Shown: in pieces, positions 31,983 to 43,376 of the stretch | How the letters are laid out: each line of letters opens with the position of its first letter | Numbering within the stretch: position 1 is the first letter of the stretch | Assembly (NCBI GenBank): GCA_016906335.1 | Contig: JADEYG010000001.1 | Span: 682,001 to 746,000 of the forward strand | Source of the DNA: Novakomyces olei | Lineage: Eukaryota; Ascomycota; Novakomycetes; Novakomycetales; Novakomycetaceae | DNA: 64,000 bases | Direction: 5' to 3' | The notes under the pieces: model-generated | Seen by the model: only the letters and a program-made list of their open reading frames with translations | The model's database searches: none | What the model was told of the DNA's origin: nothing | Program-made: the position numbers and the translations under genes

Positions 31983-34900
31983 ATGGCGCCAGCAGTGCAT
32001 TTCCAGGAAGCTTCAAGTGAAAAGGTACTATTGTATTAATTTCCTAAGAACAGTTCTAACAAGTGCCATAGAAGCCCAGGTCCAAATCACGATCGCAGGG
32101 CGACTCTTTCAACGCCCTGCTCAATCCTATATACAAGGGCAAAGCCTTGACAGATTCCGTTGATACGGTCAAGGTAACCTTATTGTATTTAAATCTTTTT
32201 ATTTATCACTTATAGGACAAATGGAACTTGCTACCGGCCTTTCTCAAAGTCAAAGGCCTGGTCAAACAGCACCTCGACTCCTTCAACTACTTTGTGGACG
32301 TTGAGCTTAAAAAAATTGTCAGGGCAAACCAGGTGGTAACAAGCGATGTTGAGCCCTGGTTCAGGCTTCGGTACACTGATATCTATGTCGGAAGGCCTAC
32401 TCGAACTGACGCTGATTCTGTGAACCACAGTATCACTCCGCAAGAGTGTCGGCTTCGAGATCTAACTTACTCTGCCCCAGTCTTCGTGGACATTGAGTAC
32501 ACTAGGGGCAAAGTAATTGTACGTAAACGCGGAGTCTCTATCGGCCGTATTCCCATAATGTTACGCAGTAACAAGTGTGTGCTTTCGCAGGAACCGGCGT
32601 ACAGGAAAACGTATGAGCAGCATATGGCAGAGCTTGGTGAATGCCCTCTCGACCCGGGGGGGTATTTTATAGTTAAGGGTACGGAAAAGGTCATTCTTGT
32701 CCAAGAGCAGTTGTCAAAGAACCGAATAATCGTGGAGGCAGAGCCTAAAAAAGCGTATGTGCAAGCATCCGTAACCTCATCCACTCACGAACGCAAATCC
32801 AAGACTTATGTGCTTACGAAGAACGGAAAGCTTTACCTCAAGCACAATAGTATAACAGAAGATTTGCCTATAGTTCTTGTGCTAAAGGCAATGGGAATGC
32901 AAGCAGATCAAGAAATTTTCCAGATTGTATGTGGGTCCGATGCAGTTTACCAGGATCTTTTTGCTGTAAATATCGAAGAATGTGCAAAAGTCGGTGTCTT
33001 TACTCAGCAGCAGGCTCTCGAGTACATTGGCGCAAGGGTCAAGGTCAATAGACGATCTGGGTTCCAGCGTCGGCCGCCTCAGGAAGAAGCTCTGGAGTTA
33101 TTAGCTGCTATTATTTTGGCACATGTCCCGGTAAACGATTTAGATTTCCGACCAAAACTGGTTTATGTGGCAATAATGACCCGTCGTGTCCTCATGGCAA
33201 TGGCCAATCCTCAAATGGTGGATGATCGGGATTACGTGGGCAATAAACGTCTTGAATTAGCGGGCCAATTGCTCTCTCTACTTTTTGAAGACTTATTTAA
33301 AAAATTTAATTCCGATTTGAAAACAAACATAGACAAGGTGCTTAAAAAGCCCAATCGAACTCAAGAGTTTGATGCCTATAATCAAATTGCCCTGCACGAT
33401 AATCATATAACACAGGGCATGATTAGAGCGATTTCTACGGGAAATTGGTCACTGAAACGGTTCAAAATGGAGAGGGCTGGTGTCACTCACGTGCTGTCAC
33501 GCTTAAGCTACATCTCTGCTCTCGGCATGATGACCCGAATTTCCTCACAGTTTGAAAAGACCCGCAAAGTGTCGGGTCCACGAGCATTGCAGCCTTCACA
33601 GTTTGGTATGCTCTGTCCCTCAGATACACCAGAGGGAGAGGCATGCGGCCTCGTCAAGAATTTGGCCCTAATGACTCATATTACTACGGATGATGAGGAG
33701 GAGCCGATTATAAGAATTGCCTTTTCCCTCGGTGCGGAAGACGTTCGGCTCTTGTCTGGCCACGAGCTTCACTCTCCGGGTGCTTATGTAATCTATTTGA
33801 ACGGAGTCATTCTCGGGATCACCGCGTATCCGACCCGGTTTGTCGGCATGTTTAGAGAATTGCGGAGAAGCCGATGCATTTCCGAGTTTGTTGGAATCTA
33901 TGTGAATCACCACCATCGAGCTGTGCAGATCGCATCCGACGGCGGTCGGGTTTGCCGACCGCTTATTATAGTGCGGAATGGCAAGTCGCTGGTCACGGCT
34001 CGGCACATCCGATCACTGAAACTGGGCCGCATGACGTTTGACGATTTTCTGGCTCGAGGCCTTATAGAATACCTCGATGTCAATGAGGAAAACGATGCTT
34101 ATATTGCTATTTATGATTCCCAAATTACGGCAATGACCACCCATGTGGAGATTGAGCCTTTTACCGTGCTTGGAGCCGTTGCCGGCCTTATCCCTTATCC
34201 GCATCACAATCAATCGCCTCGAAACACTTATCAGTGTGCAATGGGAAAACAAGCAATCGGAGCAATTGCTTACAATCAGCTGAATCGCATCGATACGCTG
34301 CTATACTTGATGGTCTACCCGCAACAGCCGATGGTTAAAACGAGGACGATTGAGCTGATTGGGTACAACAAACTGCCGGCCGGACAAAACGCTGTAGTCG
34401 CTGTAATGAGTTATTCCGGTTATGATATTGAGGATGCACTTGTTTTGAACAAGGCCTCAGTGGACCGCGGGTTCGGAAGGTGTCAGGTTATGCGGAAGCA
34501 TACTACGGTTCTGCGCAAGTACGCGAACGGCACTTTTGATCGGCTCGGCGATCCGGTAATGGAGAATACAAATGTTTCAAACAATAATACGAATGATAAA
34601 GCAAAACCTGTTAAAACGTGGAAGCATCGAGCACTAGACGACGATGGACTCGCATTTCCCGGTGAACGTATGGAGTCGGGCCAAGTCTGTGTGAATAAGC
34701 AGTCGCCCATAAACGCAACCGACAACAGTCTACCCGTCCGTGGACAGTCAAACGTTAACCCTAGCCCTAACCCTAACCAGAGCGGTTCGTTAGGGTTTAA
34801 GTCTACGGCTTTGAGCTACAAGTCACCAGAGCAGGGCTATGTGGACAAGGTTATGCTGACCACATCGGACAGGGACGAGACCCTGATTAAAGTGTTGATG

Positions 34901-35644
34901 CGGCAAACCCGACGGCCGGAGCTCGGCGATAAGTTTTCCAGCCGGCATGGTCAAAAGGGAGTTTGTGGAATCATTGTGCAGCAGGAAGATATGCCGTTTG
35001 ATCAGAACGGAGTTGTTCCCGATATCATTATGAATCCGCACGGATTCCCATCCCGAATGACTGTGGGTAAAATGATTGAGTTGCTGGCGGGTAAAGCGGG
35101 AGTGCTTTCCGGAAACTTGCAGTACGGAACTGCCTTTGGTGGCAGCAGGGTTCAAGACATGTCAGAGATCCTGATCGCCAATGGCTACTCGTACTCTGGC
35201 AAGGATATGCTTACGAGCGGAATAACTGGTGAATCACTCGAGTCTTATATTTTTTTCGGGCCGATTTATTATCAAAAGCTGAAGCATATGGTCTTGGACA
35301 AAATGCACGCAAGAGCGCGTGGACCTCGGGCTGTCTTGACCCGACAGCCCACGGAAGGCAGGTCGCGTGACGGAGGATTGAGGTTGGGAGAGATGGAGCG
35401 CGACTGCTTAATTGCCTATGGTGCATCTCATCTTTTACTGGAGCGTTTGATGTTGTCCAGTGATAAATTCGACGTTGATGTATGTGAAACTTGTGGCCTG
35501 TTGGGATATAATGGCTGGTGTGGTCGCTGCCAATCTGCTGCTGGGATTGTGAAAATGACGATTCCTTACGCAGCCAAACTGCTTTTCCAGGAACTCATGA
35601 GTATGAATATTGTGCCAAAATTGGTGCTGGAAGATGATATGTAG
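31983..35644 (+). CDS. RET1: RNA polymerase III second-largest subunit (Rpc2/Ret1)
   Basis: Catalytic beta-type subunit of the polymerase that makes tRNA, 5S rRNA and U6. Exons 31983..32024, 32072..32173, 32216..35644; 1,190 aa. Splicing produces [26 protein letters not shown], a block characteristic of Pol III rather than Pol I or II second subunits. Other marks are [60 protein letters not shown] (active-site region), [17 protein letters not shown] and the C-terminal zinc site [17 protein letters not shown] variable loop (about residues 855-935) is enlarged and polar. Part of it is encoded by telomere-like repeats. CTG codons fall on conserved leucines (for example 32258-32260), which supports standard decoding. 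Confidence 0.96.
34754..34796 (+). repeat. Telomere-like repeat inside the Pol III subunit coding sequence
   Basis: Four CCCTA(A/G)-type units (34754-34778), then 11 bp later an inverted TTAGGG (34790-34796). In frame they encode part of the variable loop ([15 protein letters not shown]). Confidence 0.85.
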
Positions 35645-35722
35645 TGAACTTTTTATATAGACTGCTTTGTGCAGAATGTTTAATGGTGGGACCTGTGATT
35701 CAAACGAATAGATAGACAAAAA

Positions 35723-35730
35723 TGTATATA
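35723..35730 (+). promoter_or_regulatory. Candidate PUF-binding site UGUAUAUA in the RET1 3' region
   Basis: TGTATATA 79 nt after the stop codon. It matches the sequence predicted from the recognition residues of the Puf4-like protein downstream. AT-rich DNA makes chance matches likely. Confidence 0.3.
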
Positions 35731-36992
35731 TATGTATCGTTTTGTGTATATTTCAGACAGTGCTGCTTTATTTGTCTCCTAGTCTGTTTGACATTTTTGA
35801 AACCATCAGTCTCGATTATTGTACAGAATGTACTTATAAAGGTATACACTGTACGCTGAAGGTCCCCATCCGCTTATAATAAATTGATCACGATTAATTT
35901 CGACTATTCATTATATACGATATTTTGCCGCCATTACTATGTTATTCTCAAACTGCTATACATATTGCTCTCAGTAATATCGTATGCACAGTTTCTCATC
36001 CGTGTCGTGGACCCTGAATTACGTAATAATCTACAGAGCTGGGGATCAAGAGATATTTCAGCCAATGAGACGCGCCGGCACAGCACCAAAAGCCGATAGG
36101 GCAATTAATTGTAAGCACGCATGAGGACGAGCATTTGTACAGTAAATTGCTGGTGAACACGGCAATTGAGCAGTTCTGTTTTACTTTTGCTTTTATTTTG
36201 TTTTAATTCAAGTGTAGAAATTAGTCTCGAATAGTTTGATTTATTTTTAGACAAAATTTGTGTGTATTTCGGTTTTCTTCATGCATACCGCCGATCTGTA
36301 CGGCAAACATGCCGCTGCGTTACTATTTTACAGCTCTTGAACCCTGGTAAAAATAGAATTGTCTAGCAGAAATTAGACTTTTGCAAAACATATATAGCAG
36401 TGAGACTGCAAATGGATTATTAACGTGCTGGCTGCGGATAAGTCGGCAATGAGTACGAACTCTAAATGCCGCTCAGGTCTGGCGATTGTGACTTCTTTTT
36501 ACTCTGAGCAATATATTGTGTATATCGATGAAATATACAAAAATAAAGGCATGTATTTGCTAGAGATTTACTAGATTTTGCAAGCAGTAGTAACGTAAAG
36601 TAACCAAAATTCTGCTTCTATAGTGAAAAGCGCGTCCAGTATAATGCATTGTATTTGACCGATTCCAACGAGCACCTGCAATGTATCGATCGGTATGCCG
36701 ATGTTATTGTTTGACGGTAAGTGGAATTCAGCAATATCGGCAGTTTGGTGTGCGATGCACGGCAAATGTCGCAGGGATAGAATGGTAAATGGTGAAAATA
36801 TTTATCTATTTTTGTATATCTATTAATAAATTATGCGACTACTCAGCCCAAAACTGCCGAAACGAACAAACAGGGCGTGTGTGGGCGAGCAACAGGAAGG
36901 CGTAGGGACTAGAAAAATAAATGATATAAATGACAATGAACCAGAGCAACATCAACAAGGTACGTTGAGTCGACAGACACAAATTTGGTATA

Positions 36993-37042
36993 CAAATGTG
37001 GGTCAAAAAATGTGGGTCACAAATGTGGGTCACAAATGTGGA
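36993..37042 (+). repeat. AAATGTGGGTCAC short tandem repeat
   Basis: Four imperfect copies of a 13-15 bp unit containing TGTGGGTCA or TGTGGAC. Confidence 0.75.
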
Positions 37043-38970
37043 CACACACATGTACAAACGTGGTTCCCAGACTGAAATAAGACATGTAAAGAATGGTTGC
37101 TTAGGGACAGACGGGCAGAATCTGTGGCGGATCATTGATCAATCAAATGATTAATGTAGCACAGTGATTCTTGTCTGACACAATCCCCGTCCCTAACCAT
37201 ACGTTACGCACTAGCAACCTCAGCTCTATGTAATGCTATAGTAAATTTATGTACTGACTGACGGTTTAAGCTTGCGGCGCAGCTTAAACTTTCGACCTGA
37301 CTCATTCAACATTGGCCCTGATTGTTAGCCACTTTAGATCTTGGTCTCTAGCCACATTACATGTGGGCAGACTAATCGCGCCAGCAGGCCATGCCATATG
37401 GCATCTACGGCATACTACTCTATAGCATAAAACACTATACCCCATACTCAGACCTTTTAGAGTTCAATAAAGAGAGTTGGTAGTGCTATACTTGTCGCTC
37501 CATTAAACGCCTATACAACAGTTCAGCGGTAGGGATCGAAGATTAATCCGCATGTAACGTCCCTGAGGGGTACGGCAAACATGCCAGAGTACAGCGGCAA
37601 ACATAAAACAAAAATTCCCATTAGCAGAATAGGCACTCGCACTGATCAAGATCGGTCGCATTGCCGCCCGTACTCTATACAAAAGTGAAAATTTAATCTA
37701 TCCATCTATCCGTCCGTCGATGCTCTGTCCAAATGTAACAGTCTCGAGTATTTTGTGATACTTCTCGAATACGGGGCTAAATACGATTTACTCACGCATG
37801 ACAAATCATATGAAAACCCCAATGTTCCGCCGTGTGAATCACAGACACACAATGTTTTGCAATTATTAAAGTAAGCATGATTTCCCATGATCAAAGTCTA
37901 ATACCCACGATACCACGTAATAATTATAATAAAATACACGTCTGTATATAATATTAACGCAAAACTGCCTCTTTTTAACTTTACCTTAAACCTTTGCACG
38001 ACTCTTTGTCCTCTGAACGCGTGCTGAGCGATCGACTTTTACATTCACAACCCTAACGTCTCCCGTTGCAGTACTGCCGTTTTAGCTGCCTGCAGTCGGG
38101 CTTTGCCGACGTCTCTTTCTGCCTTTGCCCGCGCCACGTTGGCCGTGGATCGCGTTATAAAGTACAAGCATACACTACCACACCTCTTTACTCGAGCCTT
38201 TCCTTTTGCTCTCTTTTCACTTTTACGTACAGTCTGCTCCGCATTGACGGCAGTCGGGCCGGTGGAGTGCGTTTGGCTGGCAAATCTTGCCGTGACTGTG
38301 CAAACTGACCAGTCTCGAATCACATTTGCCTCCTAAAAAGTCGGTACTCCGAGCTTGTGCCGGGCTGTTTTGAGACTAGCGACGTGGCCGTAATCAGCAG
38401 TCTGGCTGCCGATTACTACTCGCTCTACTGATTGCGTCTATAGTCGGCCCGTCGTGCTGACAGAGCTGATACTTTGGCCTCTGCTCTTACACTTTTAACT
38501 CTGCACCTTCTTACCTGGCAGGCATTTTTGCCGCGGCTAATTGTCTCAGACGACTGTCTCTGTCTCGCCACTTGTCCAATCCTGTCTGCCCTAACACGTA
38601 CACTTGCGGCCGTCAGATTTTGTGTTACGTCGCGTGCGTGCGTTTAGCCTGTCTTGCTCTTGCGCAAATCAGGTTTGATTTTGATTCATTCACTGATTCA
38701 CTGATTGATTGCAAAACAAGAGTGGCAAAAGAGTATACGGAAACTGTTTGGAACAAGTGCACACGCAAAAGACTGCAATACTGCTTGACAATCTCGACAG
38801 ATATATATAGCCTTGCTAAAGCCTTTCTGGTTTATGAATACCCTTCTCTGAACCCGGAAACTAGCAACTGGACTAGTGAGCTTGTGTACGAGAACAACTA
38901 CACACTGTACATTTTGTCTATACTTTCTACCAGCAACAAACATTTTAACAATATTGATCTTTGAGCAGCA

Positions 38971-41900
38971 ATGACTCCTCGACGCGAACAGCCGTTTGCT
39001 AGTGACTCTGCTGAGCCTGTGGCTCCTTTTGCTCGCAGCAACTTTGATTACGAACTGCCAGAGTCAGGCAGTGGCACCAATCGCTGCTCCAAGGTTGGCA
39101 GCCATTTTGATTTCAGGCCGAGTCCTATTCTACCAACAACTCCGCCCGGCCAGCAGCATAGAATGGGCTCAGTAGGATCTGGATTCTTTTTTCAAGAACA
39201 GCAGCAACAACAACAGAATCCAGAACTGAATCAGCAGCCATATCAAACCCAATACCGACCGGCTCCAGTCCCGGCTTTACCGCTTGACAAATGGTTAAAC
39301 TACCCTCACTCTGACCTGGCTGCCACGCCAGCGTTCCCCCCTTCTTTGACGGCTACTCGTGGCCATCATTCACCACCGTTAAGCCCTACTCGCACGGCAA
39401 TTCAGTCGCCTTTTGCACTTGACAATCCCCTGTCAATGTCGCCTTCTTCAGGGAAGCAGCTCACTCCGCCTTACGGCAGCAGTGTGCAGGTAAGTGACGT
39501 GAAAAGCCGAGAAGACTATGGATTCTTTCCAAGACCAGGCTTGCCAGAGCAAAGCAAGAATGATGGTAAGCGTGATCCTTCTTCGCTGCTCGCATCCGTG
39601 GACAAACTGAGCCTTTTCGATCGGGTTCATGAGGAGAATGATTACCTTTCTGCCAAACCATGCTCCACGGCAATGGACAACATGCCTCCTTCACTGTCTC
39701 TGCCAGGAGCGAGGCCATCAGGCTCAGTGATCAGCGGCCAATCTCGTCAGTTTGCTCACACTGTCGTCCAGCAGCCTAAACATATTCTCTTCCCACAGAG
39801 TTCAGGTGCCAATTCCGGACCGGCAAGAGACTCTCCAGATCAGAGCAGTATGTTTATGCAGATGGCAACAACGGACGGCCAGTTTCCCGTTCTCGTCAGG
39901 AACGCAAACGGCAAGAATAACGAGAGCAATAGTGCAAACAACCCTACAAGCATTAGCAACAGCATTAGCAATAGCAACAGTAATAGCAATAGCAATTTTG
40001 TGAGCCATTCTTCCGCTGTTACGGGTTCGATTCCGGCAGCGAACCTTCCGCCACCGGTGCTTGGCTCTCAAGAGGGAGAAAGGGACGCTTTCCCCATGTC
40101 TCCCGCACTAAACTGCAGCGATACAGAAAAGTCGAGGCTCTTGCTCGCTCGGGAACCGCCGCTGTTCTCTTCGCCACATCTTTCCCGCAAACTGTCAGCG
40201 CCTGTGCACGTGTCGGGATCATTGGGACTCGCTGATCGACAAGGGACTGAGTGTATTCCTCAGGGCAGTGTTGTACGCACCAGCGAAGGGCCTTTTGCCT
40301 ACTCGGCTGTTGCAACTCCGCAGCTTGCCAATTCGCCTTTTCTCGTCTCCTCACAGTCTCAGACACAGCCACAGCCACAGAATGTTACCCCACACGGTGC
40401 CTTTACACGTCGCAGCACTGAGCCCAATCCTCCAGGGTTTTCCAAGGCAAAGTCTCCTGGCAAGATGGCTTTGCCAGGAGAGTCTATAAGGCCAGGAGAG
40501 TCTATAAGGTTCCGGCAGGGAGCTGCAAACTCAAACCCTACTGGTCTGGGAGCAGCAGCAGCAGCAAATCCGGTGGCAGTTGGCACAGGCAGTGGCAAAG
40601 AGGATTCTGCTCTCTCTGCAGACCACAATCTGGGACAGTTCCCACTCGAGAAGCACGTAGGCCGAATCCACGAGCTTTGCCGTGACCAGCATGGCTGCAG
40701 GTACTTGCAAAAGCAGCTGGACGAGTGTGAGCCAGAGTATACACGTATCGTGTTCAATGAGACGATTGATCAGATAAGCGATCTGATGGTTGATTCCTTT
40801 GGAAACTACCTTTGCCAAAAGCTGTTTGAGCACTGTACGGATGCTCAGAGAGTCGCTATCCTGAGAAAGATTGCTCCTGACCTGGTCAAGATCTCGCTCA
40901 ATACTCACGGCACTCGAGCAGTGCAAAAGATAATAGAGAATCTGAGTACGAACGAGATGGTTAAAATATTTGAGGATTGCACTGCTCGGCACGTTGTCAC
41001 GCTGATCAAGGACTTGAATGGGAACCATGTAATCCAGAAATGCCTGAACCAGCTGTGTGGCGGAGGCATTCAGTTTATAATTGACGCCTGTGCCTACCAG
41101 TGTGTTGCTGTAGGCACTCACCGGCACGGCTGCTGTGTCATTCAGAGGTGCCTGGACCATGCAAATGGAGCACAGAGGCAGCTCTTGATCTCCAAGATTA
41201 TAGAGAATGCCCTCGGCCTAGTGCAGAATGCCTATGGCAACTATGTAGTGCAGTACATCCTGGACTTGGAGGAGGATGCCATCAACACGGACGTTTGCCG
41301 GCGGTTCAGTGGGAGTATCAGCTCGCTGTCTGTGCAAAAGTTTTCCTCAAATGTCATTGAAAAGTGCATCCGCGTCTCCAGTCCGGCAGTGAGAGCCGAG
41401 ATTATCGACGAGCTCATGTCGGGAGACCGACTGGACCGGATTATCCGTGATTCCTTTGGCAACTATGTCGTGCAAACGTCACTGGAACAAGCTTGCCCTC
41501 AGCAGAAACGGCAGCTGTGCCAGCTGATTATGCCTCTTGTGCCCTCGATCAGGCACAATCCACACGGGCGCCGTGTCGCCAGCAGAGTGGTCAATATGTA
41601 CAACAGATCGATGGACAGGTACGCAAGAAGCAATAATGGAGCTGCTTTTGTTGGCGAACTGTCTCCTTTAAACTCAAACAGACCACAGCTTAACCCGAGC
41701 GCTGCTGCTGCTGCTATCGCTCATGCATCGCTGCAAACATCCGCCGCCCAGGATGAAAGAAGACGGGGGTTCGGGTCTGGGAAGCAACAGAATCCAGAAC
41801 TGTTTGCTGCTTTTGCTGGGGAACGGTCTGCTGTTGCTCCTTCTTCTTCTGTTTCTGCTGTTTCTGCTGCTCCTCAGAGTAACAATAGGCTCGGCGAGAA

Positions 41901-42084
41901 ACAGGCGGCTGCTTCCCTGCCGCTTACCCGCCGGTCTTATTCCTTTGTCGCCAAAAACGAGGGCGTCAGCGATAGGGAGGCTGCTCTGACCGATTTCGAG
42001 CTGGGTTCGCGTATGGACTACCTTCCTCACGGCATTTTTGCCGACGGGGAAACCTCTTCAGTTTACAGTAGCCGATACGAGTAA
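38971..42084 (+). CDS. PUF4: Pumilio-family (Puf4-type) RNA-binding protein
   Basis: Post-transcriptional regulator that binds UGUA-containing 3' UTRs and recruits deadenylation factors. Single exon, 1,037 aa. Residues 1-550 are low-complexity (Gln, Ser, Pro, Asn), with an Asn-Ser repeat near residue 330. The PUF domain (about 554-880) has eight repeats. Their recognition motifs are HGCRYLQKQ, FGNYLCQK, HGTRAVQK, NGNHVIQK, HGCCVIQR, YGNYVVQY, FSSNVIEK and FGNYVVQT. By the PUF code these predict 5'-UGUAUAUA-like RNA. Repeats 4-5 and the PHGRR end match Puf4 best. A Ser/Ala-rich tail follows. The start is the first ATG after an in-frame stop. No upstream coding exon could be supported. The leader appears long. 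Confidence 0.92.
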   Translation: MTPRREQPFASDSAEPVAPFARSNFDYELPESGSGTNRCSKVGSHFDFRPSPILPTTPPGQQHRMGSVGSGFFFQEQQQQQQNPELNQQPYQTQYRPAPVPALPLDKWLNYPHSDLAATPAFPPSLTATRGHHSPPLSPTRTAIQSPFALDNPLSMSPSSGKQLTPPYGSSVQVSDVKSREDYGFFPRPGLPEQSKNDGKRDPSSLLASVDKLSLFDRVHEENDYLSAKPCSTAMDNMPPSLSLPGARPSGSVISGQSRQFAHTVVQQPKHILFPQSSGANSGPARDSPDQSSMFMQMATTDGQFPVLVRNANGKNNESNSANNPTSISNSISNSNSNSNSNFVSHSSAVTGSIPAANLPPPVLGSQEGERDAFPMSPALNCSDTEKSRLLLAREPPLFSSPHLSRKLSAPVHVSGSLGLADRQGTECIPQGSVVRTSEGPFAYSAVATPQLANSPFLVSSQSQTQPQPQNVTPHGAFTRRSTEPNPPGFSKAKSPGKMALPGESIRPGESIRFRQGAANSNPTGLGAAAAANPVAVGTGSGKEDSALSADHNLGQFPLEKHVGRIHELCRDQHGCRYLQKQLDECEPEYTRIVFNETIDQISDLMVDSFGNYLCQKLFEHCTDAQRVAILRKIAPDLVKISLNTHGTRAVQKIIENLSTNEMVKIFEDCTARHVVTLIKDLNGNHVIQKCLNQLCGGGIQFIIDACAYQCVAVGTHRHGCCVIQRCLDHANGAQRQLLISKIIENALGLVQNAYGNYVVQYILDLEEDAINTDVCRRFSGSISSLSVQKFSSNVIEKCIRVSSPAVRAEIIDELMSGDRLDRIIRDSFGNYVVQTSLEQACPQQKRQLCQLIMPLVPSIRHNPHGRRVASRVVNMYNRSMDRYARSNNGAAFVGELSPLNSNRPQLNPSAAAAAIAHASLQTSAAQDERRRGFGSGKQQNPELFAAFAGERSAVAPSSSVSAVSAAPQSNNRLGEKQAAASLPLTRRSYSFVAKNEGVSDREAALTDFELGSRMDYLPHGIFADGETSSVYSSRYE

Positions 42085-43376
42085 GCGAGTGCTGCCGATT
42101 GTATACGGATTTAATTCAGTGCTGTTTTTTTTTTATTCTTTTGTTACACTGACTGCCGGCGCAGTTGTTGTGCAGCATTTGACACGATTTTGTATTGTGC
42201 AAAACAGACTTGGATTTGAGAGTTGGGTTATTGTTGCCTGCTTGCTCAATATATATATATATTTATATATATATTTATTTATATTTATATATTTTTACAT
42301 TATTTATTTCACATGTTATTCTATACATTTCATTCCCAAGAGCGGGGTTAGGGTTAAAATTATTTTATGAGAGTTATCTTCCTTTCTTCTAAAGTGCGTT
42401 GTTTATTGATCACCTCTTCTTACACTATACATATATTATACTTTTTCTTCTTGCGTGCGGTCCTTTTGGAGAATAAAGGGTACGGTGCTTGTGAAACTTT
42501 AATGTACGTCATTGCCTCTTGTCATTGTTCTAATGGTACGAACTGTTTATACGCACACATGAGTATCGGCCATTAGTGTTTAAAAGCTCGCGATATATAG
42601 GCGGACTGAAAAGCCAGCTTTACGGGAAAATGTGTGCCGATACATCGTTGTGTTGCGCGATATTTGTTTGGGCAATCTCACCTGGTTCTGAGATATTTTG
42701 CATGTATATACGTTATCTTACACTCATGTTGGCTTTATTCATTATACATTATAATGTTTCGGATATGTTTTAATTGTTGTACTTGTACACTCTTTGAAAC
42801 ATGTGGTATATATTATGTTTTTAGTTCTGTCTTTATCAAATAATACATAGTTGAATTCAATTATACTTTTCAATTGCTCACTAGAGCGAACAAACGGTAG
42901 TCGTTCCTCGTAATTTTGCATGATTTTGTTTGGTTGCTTACAGACAGACGTAATTAGTAAATTTGTTCTGAACAATTTGTTCTACATTTAAACAATCACA
43001 ATGTCTATTTATATTTTAACATTTAAATAATCATTATATTCTAAAATTAAATAGTTAAACAAAATACAAACAGCTTCTTATGGTCCACATTAGAAGCATT
43101 CGCTCAATCATGTTTGCCATAGATTTGATATGGATTTATGGCTTTACTAAACGCAAAGACTGAACAAGTTCCCAGCCACACTGTTCTTAGAATGAATGCC
43201 AATATATATATATATATATAAAATACTAAATTCCTTTACTCTGTTGGATCATATTAATGAATATATAGATATACAATGGCGATCTGTTTAATATTGGGCA
43301 ATGCAATAGAGCCAAAGTTAACGCTAAACAGAATTTCTATATACAATTCCCTTCCCAAAACAAACGCTTTTCCCCC
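42085..43376. other. Convergent intergenic region (PUF / chromatin remodeller)
   Basis: About 1.3 kb, strongly AT-rich. Contains (TA)n/(TATT)n stretches at 42248-42290 and 43202-43220, a GGGGTTAGGGTTA motif at 42344-42356, and a distant TGTATATA at 42703. No gene. Confidence 0.6.

Larger units (their letters stand above)
35645..38970. other. Long gene-free region upstream of the PUF gene
   Basis: About 3.3 kb. The left 2.3 kb is AT-rich with no gene. A short AAATGTGGGTCAC array lies at 36993-37042, and two copies of TACGGCAAACATGCC lie at 36299 and 37571. From about 38,000 the base composition becomes more balanced and pyrimidine-rich, which suggests a long 5' leader of the PUF mRNA. An open frame 38572-38964 has no ATG at its start and no recognisable protein. 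Confidence 0.5.

Noticed and set aside
36833-37135. Overlapping 80-98 codon frames
   Set aside because: Partly built on a short tandem repeat, with no family resemblance on either strand.
38572-38964. 130-codon frame just upstream of the PUF gene
   Set aside because: No ATG at its start, no recognisable protein and no splice that joins it to the PUF frame; more likely a long 5' leader.
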